Assembly (NCBI GenBank): GCA_002914845.1
Contig: JXTC01000018.1
Span: forward strand, 764,995 to 828,994
Origin: Trema orientale
Taxonomy: Eukaryota > Streptophyta > Magnoliopsida > Rosales > Cannabaceae
Direction of reading: 5' to 3'
DNA length: 64,000 nucleotides
This document shows, piece after piece, positions 32,501-45,310 of this stretch. The stretch's first letter is position 1, and each line of letters begins with the position of its first letter. A program made the translations under genes and the position numbers. Below the pieces are notes generated by a model that saw nothing but the letters and a program-made list of their open reading frames with translations, did no database searches and had not been told where the DNA came from.

Positions 32501-34430
32501 GGGTAAGCTTTGAATCTCTATAAGGAACGTGACCATTTCTTCCCTTGCTGCATTCAGTCTCAAAAGTTCAAGAATTAGTAGCAGATACAATTATTCAAAA
32601 CTCAAAACCTAGAACCTTAATTTTACAAAACAGAGAAAAACAAAATTTAGAAAACTGGTTAGACCCAATACTATATATGCATCAAGAAACAAAACAGAAT
32701 TGAGCAAATACCAAATCAGCTAGAAACATAGTCAATCGCCCTCACATCCCGACAAGTGAAATAACACATTTACATAAATACTACTTGATGGAGAAGCTGG
32801 AATTTAGGACAAATTAAGTAAAAGGCACATGCTACTGTCACTGACCTAAGCTTACGGATAACAGTGCCCAGAGTTAGTAAACTGCGATTGATGTGGCAAC
32901 CTTCTTTCAACCTTGTCCCGGCTGATAATGTCTGAGATGCACGCTCACTTCCTGCAAGATCAACGAAGTTCTGCACAAAAAACATAACAATCAGACCAGC
33001 CTTCTGATGGGTAGTTGTCAAACTTATAGAAAAGTATTCTTACCACTGTGGCGGCAAGGGAGCCTGATTTATCCTTGCCTAGAAACTCACGAGATGAACT
33101 TTCAATTGTCTGAAAAATCACAACATTATGTGTAATGTCAGAGAAAGTAGTTATCAAGTGGTGAAAGATAAATTTTATGGTGAAAACTATAGGCCGTACC
33201 AGTCTGAGAATCTGATGCGATCTGGAGCTTGCTTCGTTTAAGGATGTCTCACCTATCTGTCTTTGAGCTGTGAAAATGCAATATTTCGATTTTTAAACTT
33301 TATATATTGAGTCGCAGTTAACCATTTAAAGAAGAGTATCCAGTCTTACCTTCACAGACAGACAGAAGTTCTTTGAAATGGTTCCAGTCCCTCAGTGTTT
33401 CCTCTGTAAGCTTCTCAACAATGGTCCCCCTCTATCATAAATGCTAAAATTTAGTGCAAAAAATTTACACAGAGAAAGTTAATCAGGACATTATAAATGA
33501 TCTTCACCTCTGGGTCATCAAGAAGTCTAAGGGGAGTGCTATCTGCACTAAGTAGGTCTCGGACAGATTCATTGTAGATCTCCATAGCAGAGAGCCTCAT
33601 AACAAACTCTCTTTCATTGTGCTACATTAATAATTTTGTTTGTCAAAAACAAATTAAATCCTAGAAACATTGTCAAATGCGGAATTGAAAATAACAATGA
33701 CCATTTATGTGTTCTATTACCTTCTCTAGGTAGTCATATATATCTGCGACTGTATATTCAGTAATACCGCTCATGGTGTAAGTCTTTCCACTGCTTGTTT
33801 GTCCATATGCAAAAATGCTCGCTGAAGAGCGAGTTCCACAGAACATAAAATCTTTTCAATGATTATGTGTGCAAGGAAAGTTCACGAAAGAGTAGCTATG
33901 GTGAATAAAAGGAACGGAGGTTGTACACTTATACTCACCGTTTATACCACTGACAACTGAAAGAGCAACATCCTTGGCTCCTTCTTGATACACCTGCCTT
34001 GTGGAGGAATCAAAGCTAAATACTCTGTCTAGAACCAGAAAGAGGAAAAGTCAGATTAAAAATTCCTAATAATGAACATAATCAAGCAACATTGTGGAAT
34101 CCTTTCAACTGACCATCATGACAGAAACTTCAGACACTGAGACCAGTTGAGAAGCAAAAGGCGAGGACTAATTGACAAAGAACTAATACTACCAATAGGT
34201 AGTGAAAGCACTTCCTTACCAAATGTGTAGGCAGTTGGGTACATGGAGCGCTCAGAAACTGAAAGGTTATTCCTGTATATGATCGTTGTGTCATTGATGC
34301 ATTCCCAATCCGACACATCATTTCTCGCAGACTCCTTCTGATTCAAAGGTCGTAGCCGAATTGAAACAAAGATTTTCTCCTCGCGTTCGTCCGACCCTTG
34401 CATTAGCTCCGCACCACCAACAGACCCCAT
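29520..34430 (-). CDS. Kinesin-7 motor protein, NACK-related, with NACK C-terminal domain
   Basis: Thirteen exons by GT-AG junctions: 34220-34430, 33939-34028, 33721-33821, 33508-33621, 33350-33431, 33200-33267, 33044-33109, 32846-32970, 32211-32547, 31785-31886, 30511-31701, 29937-30256, 29520-29841. Together they give 1042 residues in one frame. The N-terminal motor domain (about 18-345) has the P-loop GQTSSGKT, switch I NEASSRSH, switch II DLAGSE and [13 protein letters not shown]. Coiled coil follows ([28 protein letters not shown]), then a long Ser-rich middle encoded by the 1.2-kb exon 11. The C-terminal domain (about 830-1042; [33 protein letters not shown]) is the DUF3490/NACK_C domain of plant kinesin-7 proteins. 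Relatives bind microtubules and some act in cytokinesis. No disrupting change seen. Residues 701-781 form a 9-residue repeat array (separate entry). Confidence 0.96.
30655..30897 (-). repeat. Coding minisatellite, nine copies of a 27-bp unit in kinesin exon 11
   Basis: Encodes nine consecutive 9-residue units of consensus LSRNDSQKT (variants [36 protein letters not shown]). The frame and length are perfectly kept. Every unit contains the pattern Leu-x-Arg-x-x-Ser. Confidence 0.97.
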
Positions 34431-36286
34431 ATCTCAACGTTACTCTATCCTCCTCCAAAACCCACCTCCAAGCAAGATTGTAATGTGAAGATAAGTCAAG
34501 AAACCATATTTTCTAATGGATAGCTTTAATCATTGACTCTTTTCTCCAACTCTGTATAACTTTTTCTGCACTATTCGACTAATGCATTGCGGTTCAGAGC
34601 TTCGAATAAAACCAAACACCCTGTTGGGCTATTACAAAACATGGGAGCCAACCAAACTCTAGAGACCAATCATCATCGGGCTATTACAAAACATGAGAGC
34701 CAACCAACTCTAGAGACCAATCATCATCTACATCAACAAACTAATCATGGGTCAATGATAATTCATCCACATTTCTCTTAGTACTATGTCTCAAGTATGA
34801 ACCCAAAAATTTTTTAATTGACATTTTAATCGTAACACATAATATCCAGAGCACAAACAGACGGGTTCCTTTTTGTATTTTAATGGAAATTTTGGAATTT
34901 TCTTAAATGGTACCAAGTTACAGACTGTCACAGGCTTACTCTAACATCACAAGCATTTTTATTATTAAAAACAAATGTCATTAAATTATTGATTTTTTTT
35001 TTTGAAAAAAAAAAAAACTCTAGTAATAATAATAATCACCTCGGAGATTGAGAATTCAGTCTTTTTCAAGGAATGTTTGCGACCTCTGGAAGATTCTTCT
35101 CCAGCTTCATGTGCACATAGATAGAGAAAACAGAGTTCATATTTCTGAAAAATGCGAAAATGGACTTGATTTTGTGACTGAAAATCCTTGTTTTTTAGCG
35201 TTTGTGGATTCTTCCTAAAACTCAGCCTGTACAACAAAATCCAAACTGTAAATAACAAAAATTCCCATAAATAGAAAAACCCCAAATTTTGAAAATAAAT
35301 TAATTAATGAACAAATCAATTAGTCGTGTCTTCCATACCTAAACGCGTTACAGAAAAATCCAACACATTTAGAGAAAAAAAAATAATAGTAAACTAATAA
35401 TATGAACTCATAATTTGTACGATTCGCCATGAAAATCCTCTAAAAATTACTCGAAACAATAGGTTTTTGAAATCGACTTACTCTGGTTGCTTAGGGAAGA
35501 AGCTTCCTTAGCTTTAAACCTAAAAATGCAAATGTGAACTCAATTCAAAACCAGATCAACAAAAGCAACCAAAAAAAAAAAAGAACGAAAAATATATGTA
35601 GAATAATCTGAAGAGTAAAAAGTTAAGAGCCAAAACCGGAGAAATATATCCAGAGAAAGAAGAAGAAGAAGAAGAAGAAGACATTAGTCTCTCTCTAGTT
35701 TCTCTATCTAGGTTCTCTCTCTAGTTTCTCTCTCTAGGTTGTGTCTGAGTTAGTTAATTAGTTTTGGGTTTTAAATTGAGCTTAGTGGTGGTTATGGCGT
35801 CTGCTTCCTTCGCTAATTTGTTAGTTGGTTTTCGGCCTTTCGTTGCTTGCCGCTATAATTGCCATTATATTCTTGTCCCTTTTTTTTAAAAAAAATTTTC
35901 TTTTTAAATAAATCGAATTAAGTGTGCCGCGCTTGTTCGAAAATATGTATGGTTAAACGAAATTGTGAAATGACGGTTTTATCCATGACGTTACACCTAA
36001 TTTGCGTGGTAACCACGCTTAGAGCATGCATTAAATAATTCTTGCTGGAAAATAGCTCAAAGGTTCAGACCACATGATTCGCCTCTCCTTTATTATTTTC
36101 CTTTTTCGTGCTTAACGTGAAGTGAAACCAGAAAAGGATTTTGCCACCACCAGCTGAATTAAATGAAAAATGTTTTTTTTTAAAAAAAAAAATTCAGAGA
36201 CACGCTTTGTAGTATCAAGTTTCAACTTTCCTTTTTTTTCTTTCAAAACAAAAATACCGCGTTGGAAATGTTAGGCTTATTAGAAA
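34431..36286. other. Kinesin 5' region and promoter side
   Basis: Upstream of the kinesin ATG on the minus strand. A 5' UTR intron is possible but not proven. A (GAA)n run (about 35658-35683) and CTCTCTCTAG-type pyrimidine repeats (35686-35740) look like a plant transcription-start region. A two-copy 51-bp tandem repeat lies at 34624-34727. No other gene. Confidence 0.45.
34624..34727. repeat. Two-copy tandem repeat, about 51 bp
   Basis: TGGGCTATTACAAAACATG followed by GGAGCCAACCAAACTCTAG recurs directly, ending ACCAATCATCATC both times, with two or three differences. Confidence 0.85.
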
Positions 36287-36600
36287 CTAGTCGTTATACT
36301 GCGCTTTGCGCGAGTTGTATTAATATTGCATATATTAAGCATAATTTATAGTTAGGTTCAATGTATTTCAACATTAAAAATATATTTATCTCTATATTTA
36401 TTTTGATGAGACGAATGTAGCACAACCATTTGTTCGATGAACTAAATTTATTATAAGATATCATTAATATTAAATTAAATACAATATTATATAATACATG
36501 TATATATTACAACTAATCATAGCAAAGAAAAATAATGATAGGACCAAACATANTATATATATATATAATTAGGAATTTTTTTATTTGAAATAATGTAGTT
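36287..36600 (-). mobile_element. Helitron 3' part (5' end not found)
   Basis: On the minus strand it ends with the stem-loop CTCGCGCAAAGCGCAG, about 10 bases, then CTAG, with T next: the classic Helitron 3' terminus. The body aligns with 52132-52904. The 5' TC end is not identified, and a single N at 36553 lies within. Confidence 0.75.
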
Positions 36601-36906
36601 AGGATGATACGATATTTTCAAAATTAACAAGTTTGTTTCGTGATTGATTTTGGAGGATTATTTTTAATTTTTGAAAATAATTGAAAAAAAATATTGGAAA
36701 AAAAAAAGATGCAGCAAATTTAGAGTTTGTCTGGATTCTCTTTTTTTTGTTTAAATAAATTGAAAATAGAAGTTAAAATTTTGTTTTGATTTTTAATTTT
36801 TAAAAACAAAAAAATGCTTGGCAGACTTATTTTCATTATTTATTTCTAAAAATAAAAAAATACAAATAATGAGAAAGAAAGTCATATAAATATATATACA
36901 CATATG

Positions 36907-37122
36907 GGGACCAATCTAATTGGTTTTTTTTTTTCCTATACATAGATATTATTTTAGCTAATGAAAATTTATCATGTACATTTTTTTATAATAAAAAATA
37001 AGAGAGAGAAAGAACATTAATGATGCACGTCTTTTCATGTATCTCAATATAGTCGTTAGATCACCATTAGATGATGATTCAACTGCTAAAAAAATTATCT
37101 ATACATAGGTAAATTGGCAACC
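36907..37122 (+). mobile_element. MITE family M1, copy B
   Basis: Shares with copy A TTAATGATGCACGTCTTTTC, the palindromic GATCACCATTAGATGATGAT and the end AAATTGGCAACC. Slightly shortened near the right end; TSD unclear because the flanks are all AT. Confidence 0.8.
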
Positions 37123-40025
37123 ATATTTATATACACTTATTTATAAATATATACATATTTTATAGTTTTTAAAATTTGTTTTAAAAAATAAAGATATTGA
37201 AAATTTTTTGTTACAATTTTTTTTTTGAAAATTTTGGTAATAATTTTTAAAAACAAAAAACAAAAATAAAGTTGTTAAGCAAACTTTAAAAAAAAAAAAA
37301 AATTTCATTCTGTTTAAGAAAAAAAAACAATAAAAAAACAAAAAACGAAAATAAATCCAAACATGCCTTAAAAGTTTATTGTGCAACCGCCGTGTTTTAA
37401 TAATACGAAAGTAGATAAAAGATGTTTTCATGAATATTATAATCACATAGTTACCCCTACTACTACAGTTGTAATGCAATACAATAATATTAAATTAGTC
37501 CAAGTTTTCCAAATAACTACATTCGTATTGTTATATCCTAACTACATTTGAATTTTTTTTTTAATTGCTAATGTTTTATTGTATATCATGAAGAAAAAAA
37601 ATTGAGCAAAATTAAAATCATACAAAGACTTTTAACTTTGACCCTTTGTGGATTATCACTAAATTATTGTTTATGGGTATGCTTCTCTTTTGAAAAAATT
37701 AAACCCATCTTACCTTTTTTATTATTTTTTTTATTTTTTCAATATTTGACTCTTCCAATAAGTCCCAGGTATATCTTACAAAATAAGTTATAAATTCGAA
37801 GATACGTTTATTTATAGTATTATCTGATAAACAATATGGTATTTCACTTTCAGTGTGTAATATGTATAATGGTATTCTTTGAAAAAGGGAATCATCCTTT
37901 CCATTTTGGCTGAATTACACCGTCCATATTTGCTTTCTGGAAATAACAAAATTCTCATTCGAATTTTAAGTTTATAATCAAATTCTTCCCGCAATCAAAA
38001 TTAAAACAATTTCAAAATAAAAACACAATTGAAAACAAAAACCAAAGTTTCAGTCTTTTTTTTTCTGTTTTTGTCTTTTTAGTTTTTAATTTTTTTCATT
38101 TTTATCTAAATTATTTTATAGGAGCTCATAGGGATGATTTACTAAATTTTGATTTGAATTTGTATTTTAGTCTCTTTTTTTTTTTTTTTAACTTTGAGTC
38201 AGGGGTATAACATTAAAGAAGGACTATTTAATTTAGTCAAATTCAAGAAGAAATTTTTATAATTATTCCTTTTTTGAGAAAATGTCAAACTTGGTATGTA
38301 TTCATAGAAGAAATAGCTTATTAGATGAAAAATCCATGCATGCAGAGATTCTCTATGCAAGAAAGCACTAATTTTATTTACCAATTTTTGTTTCGTTATC
38401 AAATGATAATACTTACATTTTGATCGTATAATACATTCAAATTATACAATCAAATTTTGATCGTATAATATATTCAAAAGATACACTCACATTTTGGTTG
38501 TATAATAAGATATGTTAGTCACATTTCAAAAAAAAATCATCAAAATTCAAATACTAGTAGCATATTACTAGCATATGCAGATACAGGCATGAAAAGTCAA
38601 AGTTTGAAAAGGAGAAATGTAGCCCCTCCAGCGGGTGAGTCAAAGTTAGTGAAAAACAGAGGAGGTGGGACCGTTTTGACCAATAATAATAAGGTACTGA
38701 CACCCCATGTGGGTGAGAGAAACAACGGCTTGAAATTCGTCTTTTTGAATAAGGGTCCCCATGCAGCATCCATGTGTCCCTAAAACAAATAAATGTCACA
38801 TAACTTATTTTAAATAGGGTATCAAAGATTCTAAATATTGTCCCTTTGCTATTCCTATTCACCAATGCATGTGCTCCCCGAATTTTGCTTTTTTTCTCTT
38901 TTTAAAGTTTTTGTTTATAACTCTCTAAAAAAAAGGTTTTTATTTATAACTGCCGACAAGGGTATTTGGGTCCATGTGATTCTGGCTTTCTTTATTCAAT
39001 TTTTGGTTTTGATAAAAATTTTATTTTATTTTTTTATATCTTACTATATATCAACTCAATTTTTAATCCGTAAGTTCAAGTTAGCATTGATTAGTGTTTG
39101 GTTATGTGTTATTTGATGTCTCAGGTTTTTATTTTAAAGACGATGTATGTTTACATGATAAAACTAGTGACGGAGCTAAAAATTTTTTCGAGGGCAGTAC
39201 ATTCTAAAAATAATTCTTTGAGATAAACTTAACAAGGCAAACATTGGATTAAAAAGATTTTTTAAAATGAGGTCCAAAGAATAAATATTCATAAAAGTGT
39301 AGGAAGAATTAGGTATTTTAAAATTAATTTAAGTAAAATTTGAAAATCTAAAAATTTAATAAAGCAAATGAGGGGTATTACTGAATTTTTTATAAAATAT
39401 GATAGTAAAATTTAAAATTATCAAGATTCAGCGGGGGCAAATGAAGAGATAATAGAATACCTTCAAAAACATTGGGGTGAAAATTGAAATTTAAAAATTT
39501 GAGGGCCATATACCCAGAAATGAAATCACATGTCTCAATTTGCTATCTCAAAAGCTCTCACACTCACTGAGATGTTATCAGCAACAACTATTTTTTTTAA
39601 TTAAAAAATAACTATTAAATAAGATTTTATATTTTGCTGATTTGTCGGCATATAAGGTAATTGGAGAGTAGATGAGAATTTTTGGGACAACACATCTCAG
39701 TCTCATATGCTCGCGGGTCAAAGTTGGCTCTGTCTATGGATAAAATTACACATGATTTAGCAAGATTTCTTTTAGGATTAGAGAATAAGGTTATCCGAAT
39801 GGAAAATCTCTTATTCTAATAGAATGTGTAATTGTAAAGGGTATGATTTTACCTTTTTTATTTTCTAATAGTAAATTAGGTTTCTCTCAAGAAAGAAAAA
39901 ATATTTATGTTAAAAGCAATTAACTTTAATATTGTTATTAGTTCTCTGGCATGCATACCCGGTCAGATTATTTAGGGTAGTGTATTTTATCAATTTTGGT
40001 AACTGAATGATAGTCAAAAGATAAT
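37123..40025. other. Repeat-rich intergenic DNA
   Basis: No gene supported on either strand. 38400-38515 holds a diverged repeat of TTTTGATCGTATAATA. 39170-39530 resembles old transposon remains (TGACGGAGCTAAAAATTTTT, then GGGGGCAAATGAAG and GAGGGCCATATACCC) without clear ends. Confidence 0.4.
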
Positions 40026-40043
40026 AGCGTTTAATGTTACTTT

Positions 40044-40244
40044 TTTTTTTTTTTTCTTAAAAAGTGGGGCTTAACTAATGACCTCCACTTATTACAAATT
40101 AAAGGAAAATACCTAATACTACCCAATTCCCACCCCACCCCATTAGGGATAATTGGCTTTCACGCCTACCCCGGTGTGACTCGAACCTAGGACCGAGATC
40201 CTAGGTAGTGGATACTCTTACCACTTGAGCTAATCCACTTCGTC
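40044..40244 (-). mobile_element. tRNA-derived SINE with 18-bp TSD
   Basis: On the minus strand the head carries an A box (TTAGCTCAAGTGG, 40221-40233) and a B box (GGTTCGAGTCAC, 40176-40187), followed by a body and a poly(A) tail (T run at 40044-40055). The exact 18-bp repeat AGCGTTTAATGTTACTTT flanks it (40026-40043, 40245-40262). It looks complete and fairly young. Confidence 0.93.
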
Positions 40245-40279
40245 AGCGTTTAATGTTACTTTATTCCATAAAGAAAGGG

Positions 40280-40640
40280 GGGATAATATACGACATCTTA
40301 AAAAATGGCGTTATTCATAAACGATAACGACATAATGGAACCGCGGAAGAAAACCACGGCTTCACGACCAAAAAGTGTGGTTAGGAGCTCATAAGTTCAT
40401 AACAAAAGAATGACGCGAAAATTGGTGTCGTTAATATTTCAATGAGATCATATCAAGAAGTTCGGGAAAACACACGGTTGATACAACATAAACCCCAAAA
40501 ACGACATCGTTCAGATCAGAAAACGACGGTACAAGCGTCTTCGCAATCACACATGGCAGTATGGCACGCAACGATGGAGAAAAAACCATCGCTGATGTTT
40601 GGAAAACGACAATAAGGCATCGTATATCATTGTTAGAGAT
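40280..40640. repeat. ACGAC-rich island
   Basis: Dense in ACGACA / CGATGG / GTCGTT words and GC-richer than the surroundings; no coding frame. Similar islands at 21490-21810, 23510-23960, 46225-46450 and 51045-51480. Could be subterminal repeat DNA of a CACTA-like element, but no ends were found. Confidence 0.4.
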
Positions 40641-40655
40641 AAAGAGGCATCACTT

Positions 40656-40684
40656 TTTTTTTTCTTTTTTTAAAAAAATAATAA
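40656..40684 (-). mobile_element. Poly(A)-tail-only retroinsertion
   Basis: 29-bp T-rich insert between TAAAGAGGCATCACTT (40640-40655) and TAAAGAGGCACCACTT (40685-40700), a 16-bp direct repeat with one mismatch. Confidence 0.65.
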
Positions 40685-40700
40685 TAAAGAGGCACCACTT

Positions 40701-42072
40701 AATGCAAAAAAATAATTAATTATTAGGTGATCTTGTGACTATTACCCCAGATCTATACTAAGTTGTAACTAAGCATCGGATGGTATTATTTTCTCTATAA
40801 AATGTACTATACTAGTTAGTCACAACGTCATTGATTGCCTCTTCTTTAGAAACCCCATTATACCCTCGTGAAAATGTCACGAAAAGATTTATGAAAACCT
40901 TCAAATACTCTATTATGATTTTGAAATGAAAAAATAGTACCTCGAACTTCGAAAAGGTCTATTTTGGGCTCCTTTACGTTGACGATATGGTAAGGAGTCT
41001 ATTGAAAATTGAGACTCCCAACTCATTTAAATTCTATAATATGGAAGATTTTTCCATATACAAATAATAGTCAAGGTCCATCAATTCAGAGAAGTGTACT
41101 TAAGATGAAAGTGTTCCATATATGTGCCTGCAATTTTGCCATAAAACCATCTGACTAGTTTTTATATACATAATGAAACAGCACTACTAGAACAAAGAAT
41201 TAGGCATAAAAAAAGGCATAGTCCAAAGTAATTAGGGGCATATCAAATGGGGTGGATGTCCTATTTGATCCCAAAGTACATGACATTCGGTGTCACAGGG
41301 CCACAGGCCATGCACCCTCTGTAGCAGTAGCACCATCAATTAGATCTTTGTCCACATATCAGTATCTTTTTCCCTACCTATTAACAAAGATATACTTTGC
41401 CAACTAATAATGAAATTTATATCATTTTTGTAATAACTAATAATGAAATTTTATATCATTTTTGTAATACTATAGTGGTAGTACGTAATACCTGAAGAAG
41501 AATAATAATAATATAATAGGTTGGCTAGTGATGTCTCTTTAGGTACCATTTCCAATGTGTGATCTAGAACTGTAGTGTTTGCGAACAAACATAAAAATCC
41601 ATGCTATGAAGTAGGTAAACTCTAAGATATTATTGATAAAAAAAAAAAAAAAAAGAGCCATTCACGGTCAATTTCAGTAGTAGACGTTTTAGTATTGGAA
41701 CAGGTTAGTCTCTACATATACACTCATCCTAACCATGAAAAAAATTAATGGCAGTGGAGGACAGAGGTGTCTTGGATATTGGTCTAAGATTCCAATCAAG
41801 AGGGAAAAACAAGTGCAATATTACAAAACTGAGCTTTCAATTCTCATAACCATCACCTTCAATTAATTTTACAACACTATTTATTTCATCATCTAATTTT
41901 CTGGTATGCCTTGTAAGAGCCATTAATCCATTAAGTATTCGATCCCTATTGTAGATTTCCATTTACTTTTTGTACACACAAAAGTGATTGTAGCAGGTCT
42001 TGTATTAAATAACCATATAATATGGTACTTGGTTTTTGTTGTTTTCAATTTTGTTCTTTAATTAAGCACAGT
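40701..42072. other. AT-rich intergenic DNA
   Basis: No gene or bounded element. A short direct repeat (AACTAATAATGAAATTTTATA type) occurs near 41404-41470. Confidence 0.45.
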
Positions 42073-42089
42073 AACACAAAGGACAAGTT

Positions 42090-42113
42090 TTTTTTTTTTT
42101 TTTTTTTTTGAGA
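42090..42113 (-). mobile_element. Poly(A)-tail-only retroinsertion
   Basis: 24 bp, T run plus GAGA, between two exact 17-bp repeats AACACAAAGGACAAGTT (42073-42089, 42114-42130). Confidence 0.85.
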
Positions 42114-42510
42114 AACACAAAGGACAAGTTCTGCACGTCATGTATTTATTTCCCCCTTTATTATTTTCTTGCTTTTTCATTTTGGTGTGTATTTAAAAAA
42201 ATAAAGGAAAAATAAGAAAAAGAACGAGATATCAGGCCGAGACTCGAGCTTTAGACAGCTAAACCAGGCCCATTTTTCTAACTTGGATCGGCCCACCTTG
42301 GTGCCGCTCTGGCTCAGACTACTCGTATTGCGTCCCGTAGGATTCCGGCAGTTGCCATGGGCCATATAGGACTTGAAAAGTGAGTCCAGCTTTAGGGGCA
42401 CCCTTTTTTCCTTTTTTTTTTTTTCTTCTTCTTCTTTAAGCAACATGATCAATTCCAACATATGGACATCAGTTTTACTAAATCTTGAATTATTTATCCA
42501 GTATAAAGTG

Positions 42511-42739
42511 GTTGTCGATTTTTTTTTTTAAACCTATGTATAGATTTTTTTTTTAGCCGTTGGATCATCATTAGATGATGATCTAACGACTATAATGATA
42601 TGCATGAAAAGACGTGTATCATTAATAATATTTCTCTCTCTTATTTTTTACTATTGAAAAATGTGTAATATAAATTTTAATTGATCAAAATGATACCTAT
42701 GTATAAGTAAAAAAAAAAAAACCTACTGGATTAGTGCCC
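42511..42739 (-). mobile_element. MITE family M1, copy C (inverted)
   Basis: Reverse orientation of the family (TGCATGAAAAGACGTG, then TCATTAATAATATTTCTC) with ends GGTTGTC and AGTGCCC. Separated by 23 bp from copy D, which faces it. Confidence 0.85.
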
Positions 42740-42762
42740 AAATTTAATATATATACATATAA

Positions 42763-43002
42763 GGCGCTAATCCAATAGGTATTTTTTTTTTTTACCTATG
42801 CATAGGTATCAATTTGGCCAATGAAAATTCTTCGTGCACAATTTTTTATCATAAAAAGTAAGAGAGAGAAATAGTATTAATGATGCACGTCTTTTTATGC
42901 ACTTTATTATAGTCATTGGATCACTATTAGATGATGATCCAACAGCTAAAAAAAAATACTTACACGTAGGTAAAAAAAAAAATACCTACTGGATTGGCAA
43001 CC
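42763..43002 (+). mobile_element. MITE family M1, copy D
   Basis: Well-kept ends: GGCGCTAATCCAATAGGTAT at the left, reverse GGTTGCCAATCCAGTAGGTA at the right. Internal palindrome GGATCACTATTAGATGATGATCC. Confidence 0.87.
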
Positions 43003-44159
43003 ATATATATATATATTAGGTAAGATTTCAATGGTTACTCTAATATTTATCAATATTTATCCATCGATGGTTATTGTTATTTTAGCGTTAAATAAAGATC
43101 AAATGGTTCTACTTAAATAGGTAGTTGGCCAATAAAATTTATCATAATTAATAGCTTTGAAGTTATAAATCTCATTAAATACGTTTTTGGATAGGTAACT
43201 TGTTGGTGACCTTGATATTTTTAATATATTTTTTATTTATTTAAATAGAATCTTATGTTAAGATTCATTCCCTGATTTTTAATTAGAAATAAAAAGAAAA
43301 AAGAAACATCTTATATTCCCAAGTTAACTTTATTAAATGCATTAATTATTGAGAAAATAACATTGATAATATTCCACTAATTTGAAATTAAAGAAAATTG
43401 GAAATTTAATGAAAGAGTTAATGATATACTTGGTCCATAAAATATTTACGTTATGTTGGTCTTTATAATTTTGATTTTGAAAATTAACTCTTTTAATTTA
43501 TAAATTAATAGCAATTCAATTCTAAAAGAAAATATCATTAAATAAATAATATAAAAAATACGTACAGATCATGTGAGCATTACAAAAATATAAAAAAAAA
43601 TCCTAAAAACAAAGGAGAAAGATACTATTGATGAAAAAAAAGAAAATTGCCATCTCCATTAGTTTTTTGGGGTTGATTTATGAGAGAGTGAGCTGATGAG
43701 ATGAAAGGATAGTTCTAGTATGAAAAGTCTAAAGGATAGAAAAAGGGAATTTTATGTATGTAGAATAAATTTAGTGAAAAGAAACCAAAAAAAAAAAACA
43801 AGAGGAGGAGGGGCTTCGTAAGAAATGGCCTATTTTTAATGTAATGTTTTAATATAAATATCTCTCTCTCTTTTTTTTCTTTGTATATGAATATCCTTTT
43901 ATTATTTATATTTCCTATAATTTTGAGGTCACCCTTTACAAAATCATATTTATCGTCTCCTCCCCTCGTTCATTTTGTGACGTTTTACTTCTATGCTGCC
44001 AGTGCTGCAATTTTCTCTTTCGATCACACTTGCCGGGTTTTTGCAGCTAAAAGGGCATCGGTGGAGACAGTTTCAGGATTATTATTTTTTTATTTAGTAG
44101 TCTTTTTCTCTTTATTATTCTCTAATAAATCATTTATAAACTAGTAATTTAACACAATT

Positions 44160-45310
44160 TTTCTCCTTTAGGTAAATCAGTCATATAGAACCGATTCACC
44201 ACTTTTTTTTTCTTAATTAAATGATGTAAATCATTAATATGTTATATTACTATCATTTTGTTTTCTTAACTAAGTTATTGATATACTACTGAGTTACCAC
44301 CTTTTTTTCTTTATTTATTTTTTTCTCATTCATCCCTACACCATTAAGTTACCACCAATTTGTCCTTTTCATTTTTTTTTTCTCTCAAGTAAATCAAAAC
44401 TGTACTAATAACTTGATTAATATCATTTTTCTAGTAAATAATTCACAAACCAATTATTTATTACCGTTTTCTTTTTCTTTTTCCCCTATGTAAATCAAGT
44501 AATTATTCATAGACTACTAATTTATCACAATTATTTTTCTCAGAATTAGATTATATAAATTATTGATGTACCATAATTTACCACCATTATTTGAGTCCTC
44601 AAGTAAATTACTTATACCACTGATTTTGTCACGACCCGAACCCCGGACCAATAGTAGAAAAGGAATTTCACGAATAGAAATTCAAAAATTATTTTTGAAA
44701 ATATAGTAAGAAGAGTTTAACAACTCTCTATACAAACTCACGAGTGAACTGATCTCAAATAGCATCATTATACGTGATAGAAATCTAAAACTGTGACTGA
44801 TTTACTATCTTTTTTGTCACAAATAAAATCAGATACACTTCTAATTTATAACCAATATTTTCCTAAACTAAATCACTAATGTATTATTGATTGAACATTA
44901 TGTTTTATTCAAGTAAAACATTTATTTATTATTGCTTTACTACCACTTTTTTCATATTTTTCCTATAACTAGCTCAAGTAAATAATTGATATATTACTGA
45001 CTTACCACCACTTATTTTTCTATCCAAGTACATCAAGTAAATGATATATACTGTTGATTTTCAACTATTTTTTCCTATCAATTAAAATTAAGTAAATAAT
45101 TTATATACCAGTAATTTATCATTATTTTTTTCCTCAAGTAGTTCACTGATATCAATGACAAAATCAAGTCAATTATGATATAATTTTATTTTATTGACTA
45201 TTTTATTTCTTCCCAAGTATATAATGTACTATAGATATATCATCCATACACCCTTTTTTTTTTATAAGATACACACTAGTTTTTTTGTCTTAGGTAAATA
45301 ATTTAATAAG
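44160..45310. repeat. Degenerate tandem repeat field, unit about 55-60 bp
   Basis: At least a dozen diverged units built on AAGTAAAT..ATTGATATACT, CTGATTTACCACCA, then a T/C-rich run. No unit pair is identical, so the array is old. No coding meaning in any frame. Confidence 0.7.
44627..44795. mobile_element. 169-bp insertion in the repeat field, possible LTR-derived fossil fragment
   Basis: Begins TGTCACGACCCGAACCCCGG, a sequence type often seen at plant LTR ends, and is GC-richer than the field. Flanked by ACTGATTT (44619-44626, 44796-44803). An 8-bp repeat does not fit an LTR element, so the class is open. Confidence 0.45.

Noticed and set aside
40221-40244. A tRNA gene on the minus strand
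   Set aside because: Pol III boxes are present but no cloverleaf closes; the flanking TSD and poly(A) tail show a SINE.
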